Translations under genes and position numbers: made by a program
Assembly: GCF_037975245.1 (NCBI RefSeq)
Contig: NC_092564.1
Coordinates: forward strand, 24,488,484-24,552,483
Reading direction: 5' to 3'
Origin: Apostichopus japonicus
Lineage: Eukaryota; Echinodermata; Holothuroidea; Aspidochirotida; Stichopodidae
Length of the DNA stretch: 64,000 bases
Shown: positions 42,001-51,833 of the stretch, one piece after another
Position numbering within the stretch: position 1 is the first letter of the stretch
Layout: every line of letters begins with the position of its first letter
Notes under the pieces: generated by a model
Told to the model about the DNA's origin: nothing
What the model saw: the letters and a program-made list of their open reading frames with translations, nothing else
Database searches by the model: none

Positions 42001-44335
42001 TCCCCTACGGAGCTGGTCTCCTTCACAGCTGTCGAGTAAGAGGTTGTTTCCACGGTACTAGAGGAAGGTCCTGTTGTCTCGGAACCTGTAGTAGAACTCT
42101 CTGTGGATACGGTGGTAGACTCTGTGTTAGTCGTCTCGGCTGAGGATGTCAATCCTTCTGTCGATGTAGACTCACTTGTCACTCTTTCAGAGGTAGCAGA
42201 TGTAGTGCTGGCTTGACTAGATGAAGCTTGGCTTGTAACATCTGGGCTGCTACTTGCTGAAACCGTTGTCAGAGTAGTTGAAGCCTCCGGAGTAGTGCTG
42301 GTACTCTCCTCGGTGCTGATCGATTTCGATGAAGAAATAGCTGTCGTCTCGGAACTAGTTTCAGCTGTCGTGGTCAAGTCAGAAGAAGTAGATTCCAGAG
42401 ATGTTGTTAGCTCAGTTGTTTCAACAGGTGTCTGATATGGAGTGGTCGTTTCCCCTACGGAGCTGGTCTCCTTCACAGCTGTCGAGTAAGAGGTTGTTTC
42501 CACGGTACTAGAGGAAGGTCCTGTGGTCTCGGAACCTGTAGTAGAACTCTCTGTGGATACGGTGGTAGACTCTGTGTTAGTCGTCTCGGCTGAGGATGTC
42601 AATCCTTCTGTCGATGTAGACTCACTTGTCACTCTTTCAGAGGTAGCAGATGTAGTGCTGGCTTGACTAGATGAAGCCTGGCTTTTAACATCTGGGCTGC
42701 TACTTGCTGAAACCGTTGTCAGTGTGGTTGAAGCCTCCGGAGTAGCGCTGGTACTCTCCTCGGTGCTGATCGATTTCGATGAAGAAATAGCTGTCGTCTC
42801 GGAACTAGTTTCAGCTGTCGTGGTCAAGTCAGAAGAAGTAGATTCCAGAGATGTTCTTAGCTCAGTTGTTTCAACAGTTGTCTGATATGGAGTGGTCGTT
42901 TCCCCTACGGAGCTGGTCTCCTTCACAGCTGTCGAGTAAGAGGTTGTTTCCACGGTACTAGAGGAAGGTCCTGTGGTCTCGGAACCTGTAGTAGAACTCT
43001 CTGTGGATACGGTGGTAGACTCTGTCTTAGTCGTCTCGGTTGAGGAGGTCAATCCTTCTGTCGATGCAGACTCACTTGTCACTCTTTCAGAGGTAGCAGA
43101 TGTAGTGCTGGCTTGACTAGATGAAGCCTGGCTTGTAACCTCTGGGCTGCTACTTGCTGAAACCGTTGTCAGTGTGGTTGAAGCCTCCGGAGTAGTGCTG
43201 GTACTCTCCTCGGTGCTGATCGATTTCGATGAAGAAAGAGCTGTCGTCTCGGAACTAGTTTCAGCTGTCGTGGTCAAGGCAGAAGAAGTAGATTCCAGAG
43301 ATGTTGTTAGCTCAGTTGTTTCAACAGTTGTCTGATATGGAGTGGTCGTTTCCCCTACGGAGCTGGTCTCCTTCACAGCTGTCGAGTAAGAGGTTGTTTC
43401 CACGGTACTAGAGGAAGGTCCTGTTGTCTCGGAACCTGTAGTAGAACTCTCTGTGGATACGGTGGTAGACTCTGTGTCAGTCGTCTCGGCTGAGGATGTC
43501 AATCCTTCTGTCGATGTAGACTCACTTGTCACTCTTTCAGAGGAAGCAGATGTAGTGCTGGCTTGACTAGATGAAGCTTGGCTTGTAACCTCTGGGCTAC
43601 TACTTGCTGAAACCGTTGTCAGTGTGGTTGAAGCCTCTGGAGTAGTGCTGGTACTCTCCTCGGTGCTGATCGATTTCGATGAAGAAATAGCTGTCGTCTC
43701 GGAACTAGTTTCAGCTGTCGTGGTCAAGGCAGAAGAAGTAGATTCCAGAGATGTTCTTAGCTCAGTTCTTTCAACAGTTGTCTGATATGGAGTGGTCGTT
43801 TCCCCTACGGAGCTGGTCTCCTTCACAGCTGTCGAGTAAGAGGTTGTTTCCACGGTACTAGAGGAAGGTCCTGTTGTCTCGGAACCTGTAGTAGAACTCT
43901 CTGTGGATACGGTGGTAGACTCTGTGTCAGTCGTCTCGGCTGAGGATTTCAATCCTTCTGTCGATGTAGACTCACTTGTCACTCTTTCAGAGGAAGCAGA
44001 TGTAGTGCTGGCTTGACTAGATGAAGCTTGGCTTGTAACATCTGGGCTGCTACTTGATGAAACCGTTGTCAGTGTGGTTGAAGCCTCCGGAATAGTGCTG
44101 GTACTCTCCTCGGTGCTGATCGATTTCGATGAAGAAAGAGCTGTCGTCTCGGAACTAGTTTCAGCTGTCGTGGTCAAGGCAGAAGAAGTAGATTCCAGAG
44201 ATGTTGTTAGCTCAGTTGTTTCAACAGTTGTCTGATATGGAGTGGTCGTTTCCCCTACGGAGCTGGTCTCCTTCACAGCTGTCGAGTAAGAGGTTGTTTC
44301 CACGGTACTAGAGGAAGGTCCGGTTGTCTCAGAAC
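1..44335 (-). CDS. Giant mucin-like repeat protein, main repeat exon (A-type repeats, partial)
   Basis: About 100 tandem copies of a 150-codon unit fill this stretch in a single minus-strand frame that runs off the left edge, so the C-terminus is outside. Scanning the in-frame triplets of the variants I met, I saw no stop codon, giving at least 14,700 open codons. The consensus unit (starting VETTSYSTAVKETSSVGETT) has 47 Thr and 42 Ser in 150 residues, 18 Glu against 3 Lys/Arg, four Pro, two Tyr, and no Cys, Trp, Phe or His. This composition is typical of a mucin PTS domain that would be O-glycosylated in the secretory pathway and form an extended, acidic chain. Landmark spacing is exact: 17 units from 15 to 7665, then multiples of 450 bp apart from four units shortened by 222 bp. 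Other strands and frames are broken in nearly every unit. No signal peptide, membrane anchor or Cys-rich domain is present. Function beyond 'mucin-like' cannot be told. Confidence 0.85.
7661..7670. repeat. Junction of 222-bp deletion in a repeat unit (copy 1)
   Basis: GATTTC joins directly to TCTGTGG (7665/7666), skipping the 222 bp found in other units. The loss is 74 codons, so the frame is kept and the protein reads VSTE-KSISTEE. The breakpoint shares TC between both edges. Confidence 0.9.
11489..11498. repeat. Junction of 222-bp deletion (copy 2)
   Basis: This is the same junction as at 7665/7666, 3828 bp further on (9 units minus 222 bp). Flanking variants such as GAGGATATC (7033 and 10861) share the same offset, so it is a segmental copy. 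Confidence 0.9.
13517..13526. repeat. Junction of 222-bp deletion (copy 3)
   Basis: This lies 2028 bp after copy 2 (5 units minus 222 bp). GAGGATATC recurs at 12889 with the same offset. Confidence 0.9.
18245..18254. repeat. Junction of 222-bp deletion (copy 4)
   Basis: This lies 4728 bp after copy 3 (11 units minus 222 bp). The sequence after it (for example GCTGACCTGAC at 14531 and 19259) follows copy 3 with the same offset. Confidence 0.9.
35371..39870. repeat. Five-unit (2250-bp) higher-order tandem duplication
   Basis: Two successive five-unit blocks begin at 35371 and 37621 with the same rare variants: TCTGTCTTAG followed by GGTTGAGGAGG, then GGCGTGGACG with CCTAAGGGGC (35690 and 37940) and GTCTTATATGG (37031 and 39281). 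A third copy starts at 39871 but diverges near 40190. The copies differ at only a few bases (for example AGAGTCGTTG at 38221 for AGAGTGGTTG). Confidence 0.85.
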
Positions 44336-44358
44336 CTGCAAAAATAATAATAAATTAT
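44333..44358 (-). other. Predicted splice acceptor (second copy)
   Basis: This is the same retroelement tail and array junction as at 51834 (offset 7498 bp), opening the 44-kb exon in frame. Confidence 0.52.
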
Positions 44359-45608
44359 ATTGATATAGCGCTTAATGCAGCGTTTCAAAGCGCTTTACAA
44401 AGTAGGAAAGAGACAGGAAATCACAGAAAAAAAATAAGTAGGGAATCGAACAAAAATTCAAGTTGTCTCTTGAAAATAGAGAGGTAGGGAGAGTTACGAA
44501 CCGGAACTGGGAATTCGTTCCAAAGAGAAGGCACGATCGCCATAACGAGTATGGGTACGAGTACAAGGAGTTATTTGGAAATGCGCATGATAGGAAGAGC
44601 GAAGCGTAACAGTAGTTGACCGACGCAAAGGAGTACGAAGGCCTGTGATATATTGAGTGGGAGGCCCGTTTAACGCTTTGTAGGTGAGAAGTAGGATCTT
44701 AAACTGGATGCGCTGAGAGATGGGAAGCCAATGCATGAACGGAGTACAGGACTGATGTCATCAAACTTTTTACTGAGTAAGACTAGGGGCGCAGCTGCGT
44801 TCTGAATTCTCTGAATGGGAACAATATGAGAAACTGGCAAATTCACGTACAAGCTGTTGCAGTAATCCAGATAGGAGGGGAAAAGCGTGAACCAGACGTT
44901 CAGTTGAGCCTTGATCTAGATGCGTCCTGGGTTAAACAATTTGGTAAATACCATGCGCAGCTGAACGACAAGTGTTCTGAATATGTTTTTGCTTATCGAG
45001 TTTATCGTCGAGCAAAAGACACCAAGATCACCTGTATTTTCGGAAGGAGTTATGACATTTGTACCAACAGTGAGGTCAGGTAGGTTACTCGAACCTCTTA
45101 ACTGGGAGGTGATGTGGATGACTTTGGTCTTTCAATCGTTAAGGAGTAAACTGTTGCAATTGGACCATTGCTTGATGTCAGCGATACAACTGGAGAAACT
45201 GGTTAGACATGTATCATGATCATGTTGTTTCTTGATCATGTAAAGTTGCGTATCTTCAGCATACATAACGTGTTGAACACATTATGTGAATCAATAAGAC
45301 GACTTAGAATACAAAAATAATTCAAGTGGTCGAAGGACAGACCCTTGTGGAAACCCCAAGGTATAAGGTAAGGACAAGAATGAGAATCATTTACGACGAT
45401 AGTTTGCTTTCGGTCTTCAAGATAGAACTCAAGCATCTTTATAGCCGATCAAGTAATATCGTAGATACGCTGCAATCTTTAAATGACGAATTGATGGTGA
45501 ATCGTGTAGAAAGATGACAAGAAGTCAAGCTAGACGACGACAGAATCAAAACCTCTATCGATAGCAATGAGCACATCGTTGGAGATTTTCATGAGAGTTG
45601 TCCCAGAA
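44341..45608 (-). mobile_element. 5'-truncated CR1/L2/Rex-like non-LTR retrotransposon, copy 1
   Basis: This is a 1268-bp copy of the element at 51839-53106 (constant offset of 7498 bp); I noticed no base difference. The same 54-bp flanking duplication, with the same two mismatches, lies at 44287-44340 and 45609-45662. Shared flanks show this is a segmental duplicate of one insertion, not a second independent transposition. The right-hand flank is interrupted three bases after the duplication by the TIR element. Confidence 0.88.
44372..45608 (-). pseudogene. Decayed reverse transcriptase fragment, copy 1
   Basis: This is the duplicate of the fragment at 51870-53106, with the same disruptions: a stop soon after the first conserved stretch, YAED in place of YADD (45252-45263), and a frameshift near the end (SLWNEFP read in another frame). 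The conserved C-terminal motif HWLPISQRIQFKILLLTYKA starts at about 44733 and runs leftwards. The open frames on the plus strand here (44826-45083, 44983-45219 and 45326-45517) are antisense shadows. Confidence 0.85.
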
Positions 45609-45662
45609 TAAGAGGTTGTTTCCACGGTACTAGAGGAAGGTCCTGTTGTCTCGGAACCTGCA
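45609..45662. repeat. 54-bp array scrap / target-site duplication of retroelement copy 1
   Basis: This short island of array sequence sits between retroelement copy 1 and the TIR element. It pairs with 44287-44340 and equals 53107-53160. It is followed by GTA and then the TIR element. Confidence 0.65.
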
Positions 45663-45665
45663 GTA

Positions 45666-45692
45666 CAGTACTGATTTCGCTTAACTCCCGTT
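45666..45692 (+). repeat. Left terminal inverted repeat (27 bp)
   Basis: It begins CAGTACTGATTTCGCTTAAC and ends CCCGTT. It matches the reverse complement of 49560-49586 without mismatch. Confidence 0.9.
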
Positions 45693-45850
45693 AAAATTCG
45701 TTAAAAGGAAAATAACCGAATTTCCACGTTTTGTCATCGAAATTCCCCGATTTTTATCGAAATTCCACGAATTTTAACGATTGGTTATTTCGGTCATTTC
45801 CTTCGTGGAATTTTCAACGATACGTTGAAATTCTTTTTTAAACGAAATAG
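45693..45850. repeat. Left subterminal region with repeated CGAAATTCC motifs
   Basis: Next to the left end the motif CGAAATTCC occurs twice in direct orientation (about 45738 and 45758). AAATTCCACGAA (45760-45771) has an inverted partner TTCGTGGAATTT (45802-45813). Similar CGTGGAAATTTCG and AACGAAATT words lie near the right end (49425-49530). Such subterminal repeats often bind transposase; that role is inferred. Confidence 0.5.
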
Positions 45851-47210
45851 AAGGTCAATGTGTGGTTACGAGAAACGTCGGAAAACGAGCAACTTCGTTT
45901 ATTAGTATTGATTAGACTTTGGAACAGTCGTTCGAAGGCAGGAATTTTCTCAAGAACATTCCTGTACTTACTGAGTAGTGACACTCAAAGAAACATGTAG
46001 TGAAACTGACGGGGGACGTTTTCTAACTGTGAACCCCAAACACAGTGACATAAGTCTTAACTTCGCCAGGAAGTAAGAGAGGTTGCAGTCAAAGCTATGT
46101 ACCACGAGGCACCCTTCCAGATAAATTATGAGTGCTGTTTAACCATTTAAATAACAATGAATGGACATATAAACTTGGTTTACTTGCAGATTACGAAAAA
46201 TAGTTATTTTTTTGAGATGTAAATTTGGTTTTTTATTAGAGTTGGAGTATGAAACTTTGTTTCTGAGCGAAAACATGTAACTTGAAGCAAAATAAAGATG
46301 CCCCGCCCATTCTGCGAGGACGCTTCCATTTTTCGAAAAGGCGTTTTCTCTTTTTAGTTTTTCTATTTTGTTTACTTTTAAACATGAAAATTATTTTAAA
46401 ATATGTAAAGAACTTAGTAATGTACTGCAAACTATCTATAAAAACAAAAAAAACGATGTTTTAGGCATGAATAATGTGTTTAATATAACTAAAGTAGTAG
46501 GCCAATAGTCATGAGCTCATGATGATAGTGTCGTCAATTCGTTTTCTCAGTTTATATTTGCGACATATCACCCGTGTACATCGATCAATGGCATGGTGAA
46601 AACCCCGTGTGAAAATATGTTGACCCCAAAAGACGCAAATGGCCGTTCTAGAAAGTACCGTCATAACATTAACAACACAAGGCCAGTTTGCTCTCTCAGG
46701 TCCGCACGTGTACAGCCATTTTTTCACACATGATATTATGCTGTGCATGCATTGCGGGCGCGATTGCGGCAAACATAAAAGAAAATGAATGAAACTGAAA
46801 AACTTACGATATTTTTTCACAAATATTGATGCTTAGATAAGTGCTTCCTCACAATCAACGAGCCGCCCTAAAATTCGCTCCGCTTACGGAAAAACTTCTA
46901 TATATATAACAAATGGAAAAACCCGAGTTTTTACACACATAATTCCAACTGACATTGGTCACAGAACATAAGTAGGTCATTGACATTCGAACTTGGCAAC
47001 TTGCCCAAGTTCATCGCACCATGGGAACGACACAACACATTGAACATGATGTTATATTCTCCCGCCATCTGGACGCCGAGTGTAATATGCAAATTATGAA
47101 TGGTACTGCGCAGCGTGGTTAAATCTTAACCTATTGCGACACAAATTTTGGGAAGCTGTTGTTTGAAGTAACTTTTGTATCAAATGTAAGGTACTGTATC
47201 ATGTATGTGA
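45851..47210. other. Interior of TIR element, no recognisable gene
   Basis: This is AT-rich sequence without a coding region I can support. A minus-strand frame of 103 codons (46509-46820) is Cys- and Arg-rich with no known motif and is probably chance. There is a short TATATATATA run near 46903. I see no promoter, RNA gene or coding similarity. Confidence 0.5.
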
Positions 47211-47257
47211 CCAGGGGCGTAGCGAAGGGGTTTTTGTTGTTGGGGAGGTGTGGAGAA

Positions 47258-47595
47258 TTTGATTTGCCGACGGATCTGGAAGTGGTGACTGAAATGGGGG
47301 AGGGGTCTAAGGGGAGGGGTTGTCCCCCTCCCCTTTGGAAAATTTTTAGTTTTGAAACGTCCTTAAATGCCATCTGGTGTATACTTTAAGTCAAATTTGA
47401 TTTGCCGACGGATCTGGAAGTGGTGACTGAAATGGGGGAGTGGTCTAAGGGGAGGGGGTCTCCCCCTCCCCTTTGGAAATTCTTTAGTTTTGAAACGTCC
47501 TTAAATGCAATCTGGTGCATATTTTAAGTCAAATTTGACTTGCCGACGGATCTGGAAGTGGTGACTGAAATGGGGAGGGGTCTAAGGGGAGGGGG
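47258..47595. repeat. 138-bp tandem repeat, about 2.4 copies
   Basis: Copies start at 47261, 47399 and 47537, each beginning with GATTTGCCGACGGATCTGGA or a close variant. The first two carry a G-rich/C-rich inverted repeat (GGGGAGGGG facing CCCCTCCCC, for example 47311-47333) able to form a hairpin. The third copy breaks off at about 47595. Just to the left, CCAGGGGCGTAGCGAAGGGG (47211-47230) looks like the start of a dispersed repeat, so a small nested element is possible. Frames across this block are by-products of the repeat. Confidence 0.8.
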
Positions 47596-48252
47596 ACGGC
47601 GGGAAACGGCGTTTAAACGTTTAACCGACCGGCAGGGGATACGGTGAAACGGTTAGCGAAATATCTGATAGGTCACACCCTTATTTAAACACACACAACA
47701 AAACGCCCTTATTCAATGAAAATATACTGAAAACCATATCGCAAAAACACAAAATCGCTTATAACTCGAAAACGGAAGGAGACATCGACTTTTGTCGGCT
47801 GTATAGGGATTTCCTAAACCGAATTTTGATGCGCTCTATCCACCTGTGTCATTTATGAGCTTCTCTGACGTAAGCTGCAGTACGTAATTTCTCTGTACCA
47901 GTTCCGCGAAATTTATTTACGCAGTAAACATCCTTCATTATGTTTTCTTTCACAACGAATATTCAAAGTTGTGCTCCACACGCTTCACAGATATTGTTTT
48001 ATGTCGTTCATTTTCAATTCTACTTTAAAATTACATTTTCGAACGATGCATTGCATGCCTTATCAAGCATTCCTGATTAGTAAAACTAAGGAAGGATATT
48101 CAAATATATATTATTTTCATTTGACATGATTTTATGAGTTGTTCCACTTGAAAAACGATGATAAAACCGAAAAACAAAACATTTACTTCTCATGTGACGC
48201 ATACCGGGAGACTCATAAAAACTCCCCTACTCATTAAAATAAACTTATACAT
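47596..48252. other. Interior of TIR element, no gene seen
   Basis: This stretch starts with a GC-rich segment (GGCGGGAAACGGCG, then a GTTTAAACGTTTAAC palindrome near 47610) and turns into AT-rich sequence without an open frame of note. I see nothing else to annotate. Confidence 0.5.
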
Positions 48253-48290
48253 GCCGTCAGGCCAGTTGAAAGCCGTCAGGCCAGTTGAAA
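48253..48290. repeat. 19-bp perfect tandem duplication
   Basis: GCCGTCAGGCCAGTTGAAA occurs twice head to tail (48253-48271 and 48272-48290) and is followed by a further GCC. This is a simple local duplication. Confidence 0.9.
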
Positions 48291-49424
48291 GCCCTCCCCA
48301 GTAATGTTTGATCAGCTCTTCCCAATATACAATACTCAAATAAGCAATGAAAATATATTCATTTTCCACAGAAATCTACCCAACGTGGGCCCCAAGTCAC
48401 AGCTTTATTTTCTTAGTAGTCATGGAAACAATTGTTTGCAACTCTCTTGCTGGCCAGGTGTTTTCAAGTTTTATTAATAGCACGACTTTTGATTGGTTCA
48501 TTCAAGATAAACTTTCTATCCCTGCTGGATTGTTCTACTTATATATATATGAATGAATATTTGGTTTTCAATTAACTAAGTAACAGATAACATCCATTCC
48601 ATTACGAACAGTAGGGGTTAAATAATGTTTGCTTCTAGAGGCAGCCAGCCATGAAGGTTCTGCGGTGCTAAACCCCCCACGAAGATAAATACTATGCTAA
48701 TTAACATAAGGTAGGCGTGAATTTGACAAAGCCAAGTTTATGATTGGACTAAGCCTTTCAAAAAAGTTTGGTGGTGGGGATATCCAGGGTAGGGAATGCA
48801 CATGTAAGCAGCATACTACAGGTGGCCCAGACCCAGGCTGCGACCTTACCAGGGCAGTCCATCTGCTTTCGCGGGCAACTTACAGTAACGGGTTAGGGGG
48901 GAAATAATTTTTTTTTTTTTTTTTTTTGCGTGCATTGAAGTCGGGGGAGATTTTTTGGACGGAATGCGCTCTCAGAAAAGTTTGAAAGTGAGTGCGGTTC
49001 TGTAGTAAACGGTACCGTAGTACGTCAAGTAACACAGGAATTTTTTGGAAATAAAGATCTCTTTGATATCCAGCTACGACTGTTTCATTGTTGATATTTT
49101 TTTCTTGTTTTTTCTGACACTGCGTTCCTTGGTGAGTTAACTTAAACTTATCCTAGTTTAATACTAGCCTATAACTTAAGAGTCATAGAATGTGCTTGCT
49201 ACGATCGACCAAGACTAGTTTTTATTATCCTAGCCAAATCATTTTTCAAACACCTAGTACAGAACTTACTCCATCTTATATACAATCACACTTTTGCAAC
49301 GTTTGTAATATTCCTCGGCAACTTCTGGTAGAGTCTGAAAACGGCTGTAGTTACACTAAGGATTCAACGCAAGTCACAACCTTGATATGTCTAGAATTGC
49401 CTTTGCGGTTTTTGATCGCGATAA
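48291..49424. other. Right interior of TIR element, no gene seen
   Basis: This is AT-rich non-coding sequence with a 20-base T run at 48908-48927 and a short TA-rich stretch at 48540-48551. Plus-strand frames of 69 and 88 codons (48347-48556 and 49190-49456) show no motif I recognise, and I leave them out. A G-rich patch (GGGTTAGGGGGG) precedes the T run. Confidence 0.5.
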
Positions 49425-49559
49425 CTTTCGTGGAAATTTCGTTGAAACTTCGTTGACAACCGTGCCCGCAGTAGTCTAAATCTTGTCAACGAAATTAACC
49501 GAATTTCAACTTTTTTTTATCGATTTTTAACTTTTGTTATCGATCGTTGATTTTTTTTC

Positions 49560-49586
49560 AACGGGAGTTAAGCGAAATCAGTACTG
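49560..49586 (-). repeat. Right terminal inverted repeat (27 bp)
   Basis: This is the exact inverted partner of 45666-45692. Read-through of the mucin frame from the right crosses it and meets TGA at 49558-49560. Confidence 0.9.
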
Positions 49587-50114
49587 TAGAACTCTCTGTG
49601 GATACCGTCAAAGACTCTGCCTTAGTCGTCTCGGCTGAGGATGTCAATCTCTCTGTCGGTGTAGACTTACTTGTCACTCCTTCAGAGGTAGCAGATCTAG
49701 TGCTAGCTTGACTAGATGAATGCTGGCTTGTAACCTCTGGGCTGCTACTTGCTGAAACCGTTGTCAATGTGGTTGAAGCCTCTGGAGTAGTGCTGGTACT
49801 CTCCTCCGTGCTGATCGATTTTGGTGAAGAAATAGCTGTCGTCTCGGAACTAGTTTCAGCTGTCGTGGTCAAAACTGAAGAAGAAGTAGACTCCAGAGAT
49901 GTTGTAACTTGAGTTGTTTCAACAGTTATCTGATATGGCGAAGTCGTTTCCCCTAGGGAGCTGGTTTCCTTATCTAATGTCGAATAAGAGGTTGTTTCCA
50001 CGGTACTAGAGGAAGGTACTGTTGTCTCGGAACCTGTAGTAGAACTCTTTGTGGATACCGTCGTAGACTCTGTCTTAGTCGTCTCGGCTGAGGATGTCAA
50101 TCCCTCTGTCGATG
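49587..50114. repeat. Right arm of segmental duplication (matches 53162-53689)
   Basis: Directly right of the TIR element the array continues with exactly the sequence that follows retroelement copy 2, offset by 3575 bp. Identity holds for about 528 bp, including rare variants (GCCTTAG, TCTCTCTGTCGG, the GTAAGT donor and TTATCTAATGTCG). It is lost after CTCTGTCGATG (50114 and 53689), where the left copy switches to A-type sequence. That switch is the likely exchange point. Confidence 0.85.
49661..49674 (-). other. Predicted splice donor ACAA|GTAAGT (second copy)
   Basis: This is the same donor as at 53245, in the duplicated unit (offset 3575 bp). It lies 84 bp upstream, in the sense of transcription, of the edge of the TIR element. 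Confidence 0.52.
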
Positions 50115-51833
50115 TAAACTCACTTGTCACTCTTTCAGAGGTAGCAGATGTAGTGCTGGCTTGACTAGATGAAGCTTGGCTTGTAACCTCTGGGCTACTA
50201 CTTGCTGAAACCGTTGTCAGTGTGGTTGAAGCCTCTGGAGTAGTGCTGGTACTCTCCTCGGTGCTGATCGATTTCGATGAAGAAATAGCTGTCGTCTCGG
50301 AACTAGTTTCAGCTGTCGTGGTCAAGGCAGAAGAAGTAGATTCCAGAGATGTTCTTAGCTCAGTTCTTTCAACAGTTGTCTGATATGGAGTGGTCGTTTC
50401 CCCTACGGAGCTGGTCTCCTTCACAGCTGTCGAGTAAGAGGTTGTTTCCACGGTACTAGAGGAAGGTCCTGTTGTCTCGGAACCTGTAGTAGAACTCTCT
50501 GTGGATACGGTGGTAGACTCTGTGTCAGTCGTCTCGGCTGAGGATTTCAATCCTTCTGTCGATGTAGACTCACTTGTCACTCTTTCAGAGGAAGCAGATG
50601 TAGTGCTGGCTTGACTAGATGAAGCTTGGCTTGTAACATCTGGGCTGCTACTTGATGAAACCGTTGTCAGTGTGGTTGAAGCCTCCGGAATAGTGCTGGT
50701 ACTCTCCTCGGTGCTGATCGATTTCGATGAAGAAAGAGCTGTCGTCTCGGAACTAGTTTCAGCTGTCGTGGTCAAGGCAGAAGAAGTAGATTCCAGAGAT
50801 GTTGTTAGCTCAGTTGTTTCAACAGTTGTCTGATATGGAGTGGTCGTTTCCCCTACGGAGCTGGTCTCCTTCACAGCTGTCGAGTAAGAGGTTGTTTCCA
50901 CGGTACTAGAGGAAGGTCCTGTTGTCTCGGAACCTGTAGTAGAACTCTCTGTGGATACGGTGGTAGACTCTGTGTCAGTCGTCTCGGCTGAGGATGTCAA
51001 TCCTTCTGTCGATGTAGACTCACTTGTCACTCTTTCAGAGGAAGCAGATGTAGTGCTGGCTTGACTAGATGAAGCTTGGCTTGTAACCTCTGGGCTACTA
51101 CTTGCTGAAACCGTTGTCAGTGTGGTTGAAGCCTCTGGAGTAGTGCTGGTACTCTCCTCGGTGCTGATCGATTTCGATGAAGAAATAGCTGTCGTCTCGG
51201 AACTAGTTTCAGCTGTCGTGGTCAAGGCAGAAGAAGTAGATTCCAGAGATGTTGTTAGCTCAGTTGTTTCAACAGTTGTCTGATATGGAGTGGTCGTTTC
51301 CCCTACGGAGCTGGTCTCCTTCACAGCTGTCGAGTAAGAGGTTGTTTCCACGGTACTAGAGGAAGGTCCTGTTGTCTCGGAACCTGTAGTAGAACTCTCT
51401 GTGGATACGGTGGTAGACTCTGTGTCAGTCGTCTCGGCTGAGGATTTCAATCCTTCTGTCGATGTAGACTCACTTGTCACTCTTTCAGAGGAAGCAGATG
51501 TAGTGCTGGCTTGACTAGATGAAGCTTGGCTTGTAACATCTGGGCTGCTACTTGATGAAACCGTTGTCAGTGTGGTTGAAGCCTCCGGAATAGTGCTGGT
51601 ACTCTCCTCGGTGCTGATCGATTTCGATGAAGAAAGAGCTGTCGTCTCGGAACTAGTTTCAGCTGTCGTGGTCAAGGCAGAAGAAGTAGATTCCAGAGAT
51701 GTTGTTAGCTCAGTTGTTTCAACAGTTGTCTGATATGGAGTGGTCGTTTCCCCTACGGAGCTGGTCTCCTTCACAGCTGTCGAGTAAGAGGTTGTTTCCA
51801 CGGTACTAGAGGAAGGTCCGGTTGTCTCAGAAC
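49671..51833 (-). CDS. Giant mucin-like repeat protein, middle exon segment
   Basis: These are about five repeat units lying between the two insertions, in the same Ser/Thr-rich frame as both flanks. The segment starts just after the TTTTTGCAG acceptor of the upstream intron and ends before the GTAAGT donor at 49670. Its length is 2163 bp (721 codons), an exact multiple of three with phase 1 at both ends, so it can be included without disturbing the frame. The upstream four units are A-type; the downstream end (about 49671-50114) is B-type and matches 53246-53689 base for base as far as I compared. Units starting near 50140 and 51040 form a 900-bp tandem duplication that includes the GAGGATTTC variant at 50540 and 51440. 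Without splicing the frame would run into the TIR element and stop at 49558. The GTG at 51801 is an internal Val codon, not a start. Confidence 0.72.

Larger units (their letters stand above)
45666..49586. mobile_element. Non-autonomous pogo/Tc1-mariner-like DNA transposon (3921 bp)
   Basis: Inverted ends of 27 identical bases begin CAGTACTGATTTCGCTTAAC at both termini. The element is flanked by TA on each side (45664-45665 and 49587-49588). Removing the element plus one TA restores the array sequence CTGCAGTAGAACTCTCT exactly as seen in the uninterrupted duplicate at 53155-53171. TA duplication and a CAGTA start with TTCGCTTAA are features of the Tc1/mariner group, closest to pogo-like ends. 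I find no transposase: the longest frames inside (103 codons at 46509-46820, minus strand) show no DDE motif or helix-turn-helix I can recognise. The interior is AT-rich and holds other small repeats, so it may have collected unrelated sequence. The family assignment rests on the ends and target site only. Confidence 0.78.
44336..49670 (-). other. Predicted phase-1 intron 2 (duplicate of intron 1 carrying a DNA transposon)
   Basis: This is the duplicated counterpart of the other predicted intron, 5335 bp long. The GTAAGT donor begins at 49670 and the TTTTTGCAG acceptor has its AG at 44337-44336, in the same phase. The extra 3923 bp is the TIR element plus its TA duplication, which landed between donor and acceptor. 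The 54-bp array scrap at 45609-45662 and the 82-bp array stub at 49589-49670 become intronic. Internal GTAAGT-like sites exist (for example the complement of ACTTAC at 46803-46808), so alternative splicing cannot be excluded. Confidence 0.55.

Noticed and set aside
1-44340. CRISPR array or satellite DNA
   Set aside because: The unit is 450 bp without spacers, and conservation of a single frame with in-frame length changes points to a coding repeat rather than a satellite.
44826-45517. Plus-strand frames of 63-85 codons opposite the retroelement (and their copies at 52324-53015)
   Set aside because: Minus-strand translation shows conserved reverse transcriptase motifs there; the plus frames are shadows.
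46509-46820. 103-codon minus-strand frame inside the TIR element as a transposase or captured gene
   Set aside because: No DDE/DDD pattern, zinc finger or known domain is visible, and its composition looks like chance translation.
49558-51801. A separate 747-codon gene
   Set aside because: It starts at an internal GTG and ends in the terminal repeat of the TIR element; it is better explained as an exon segment of the larger gene.
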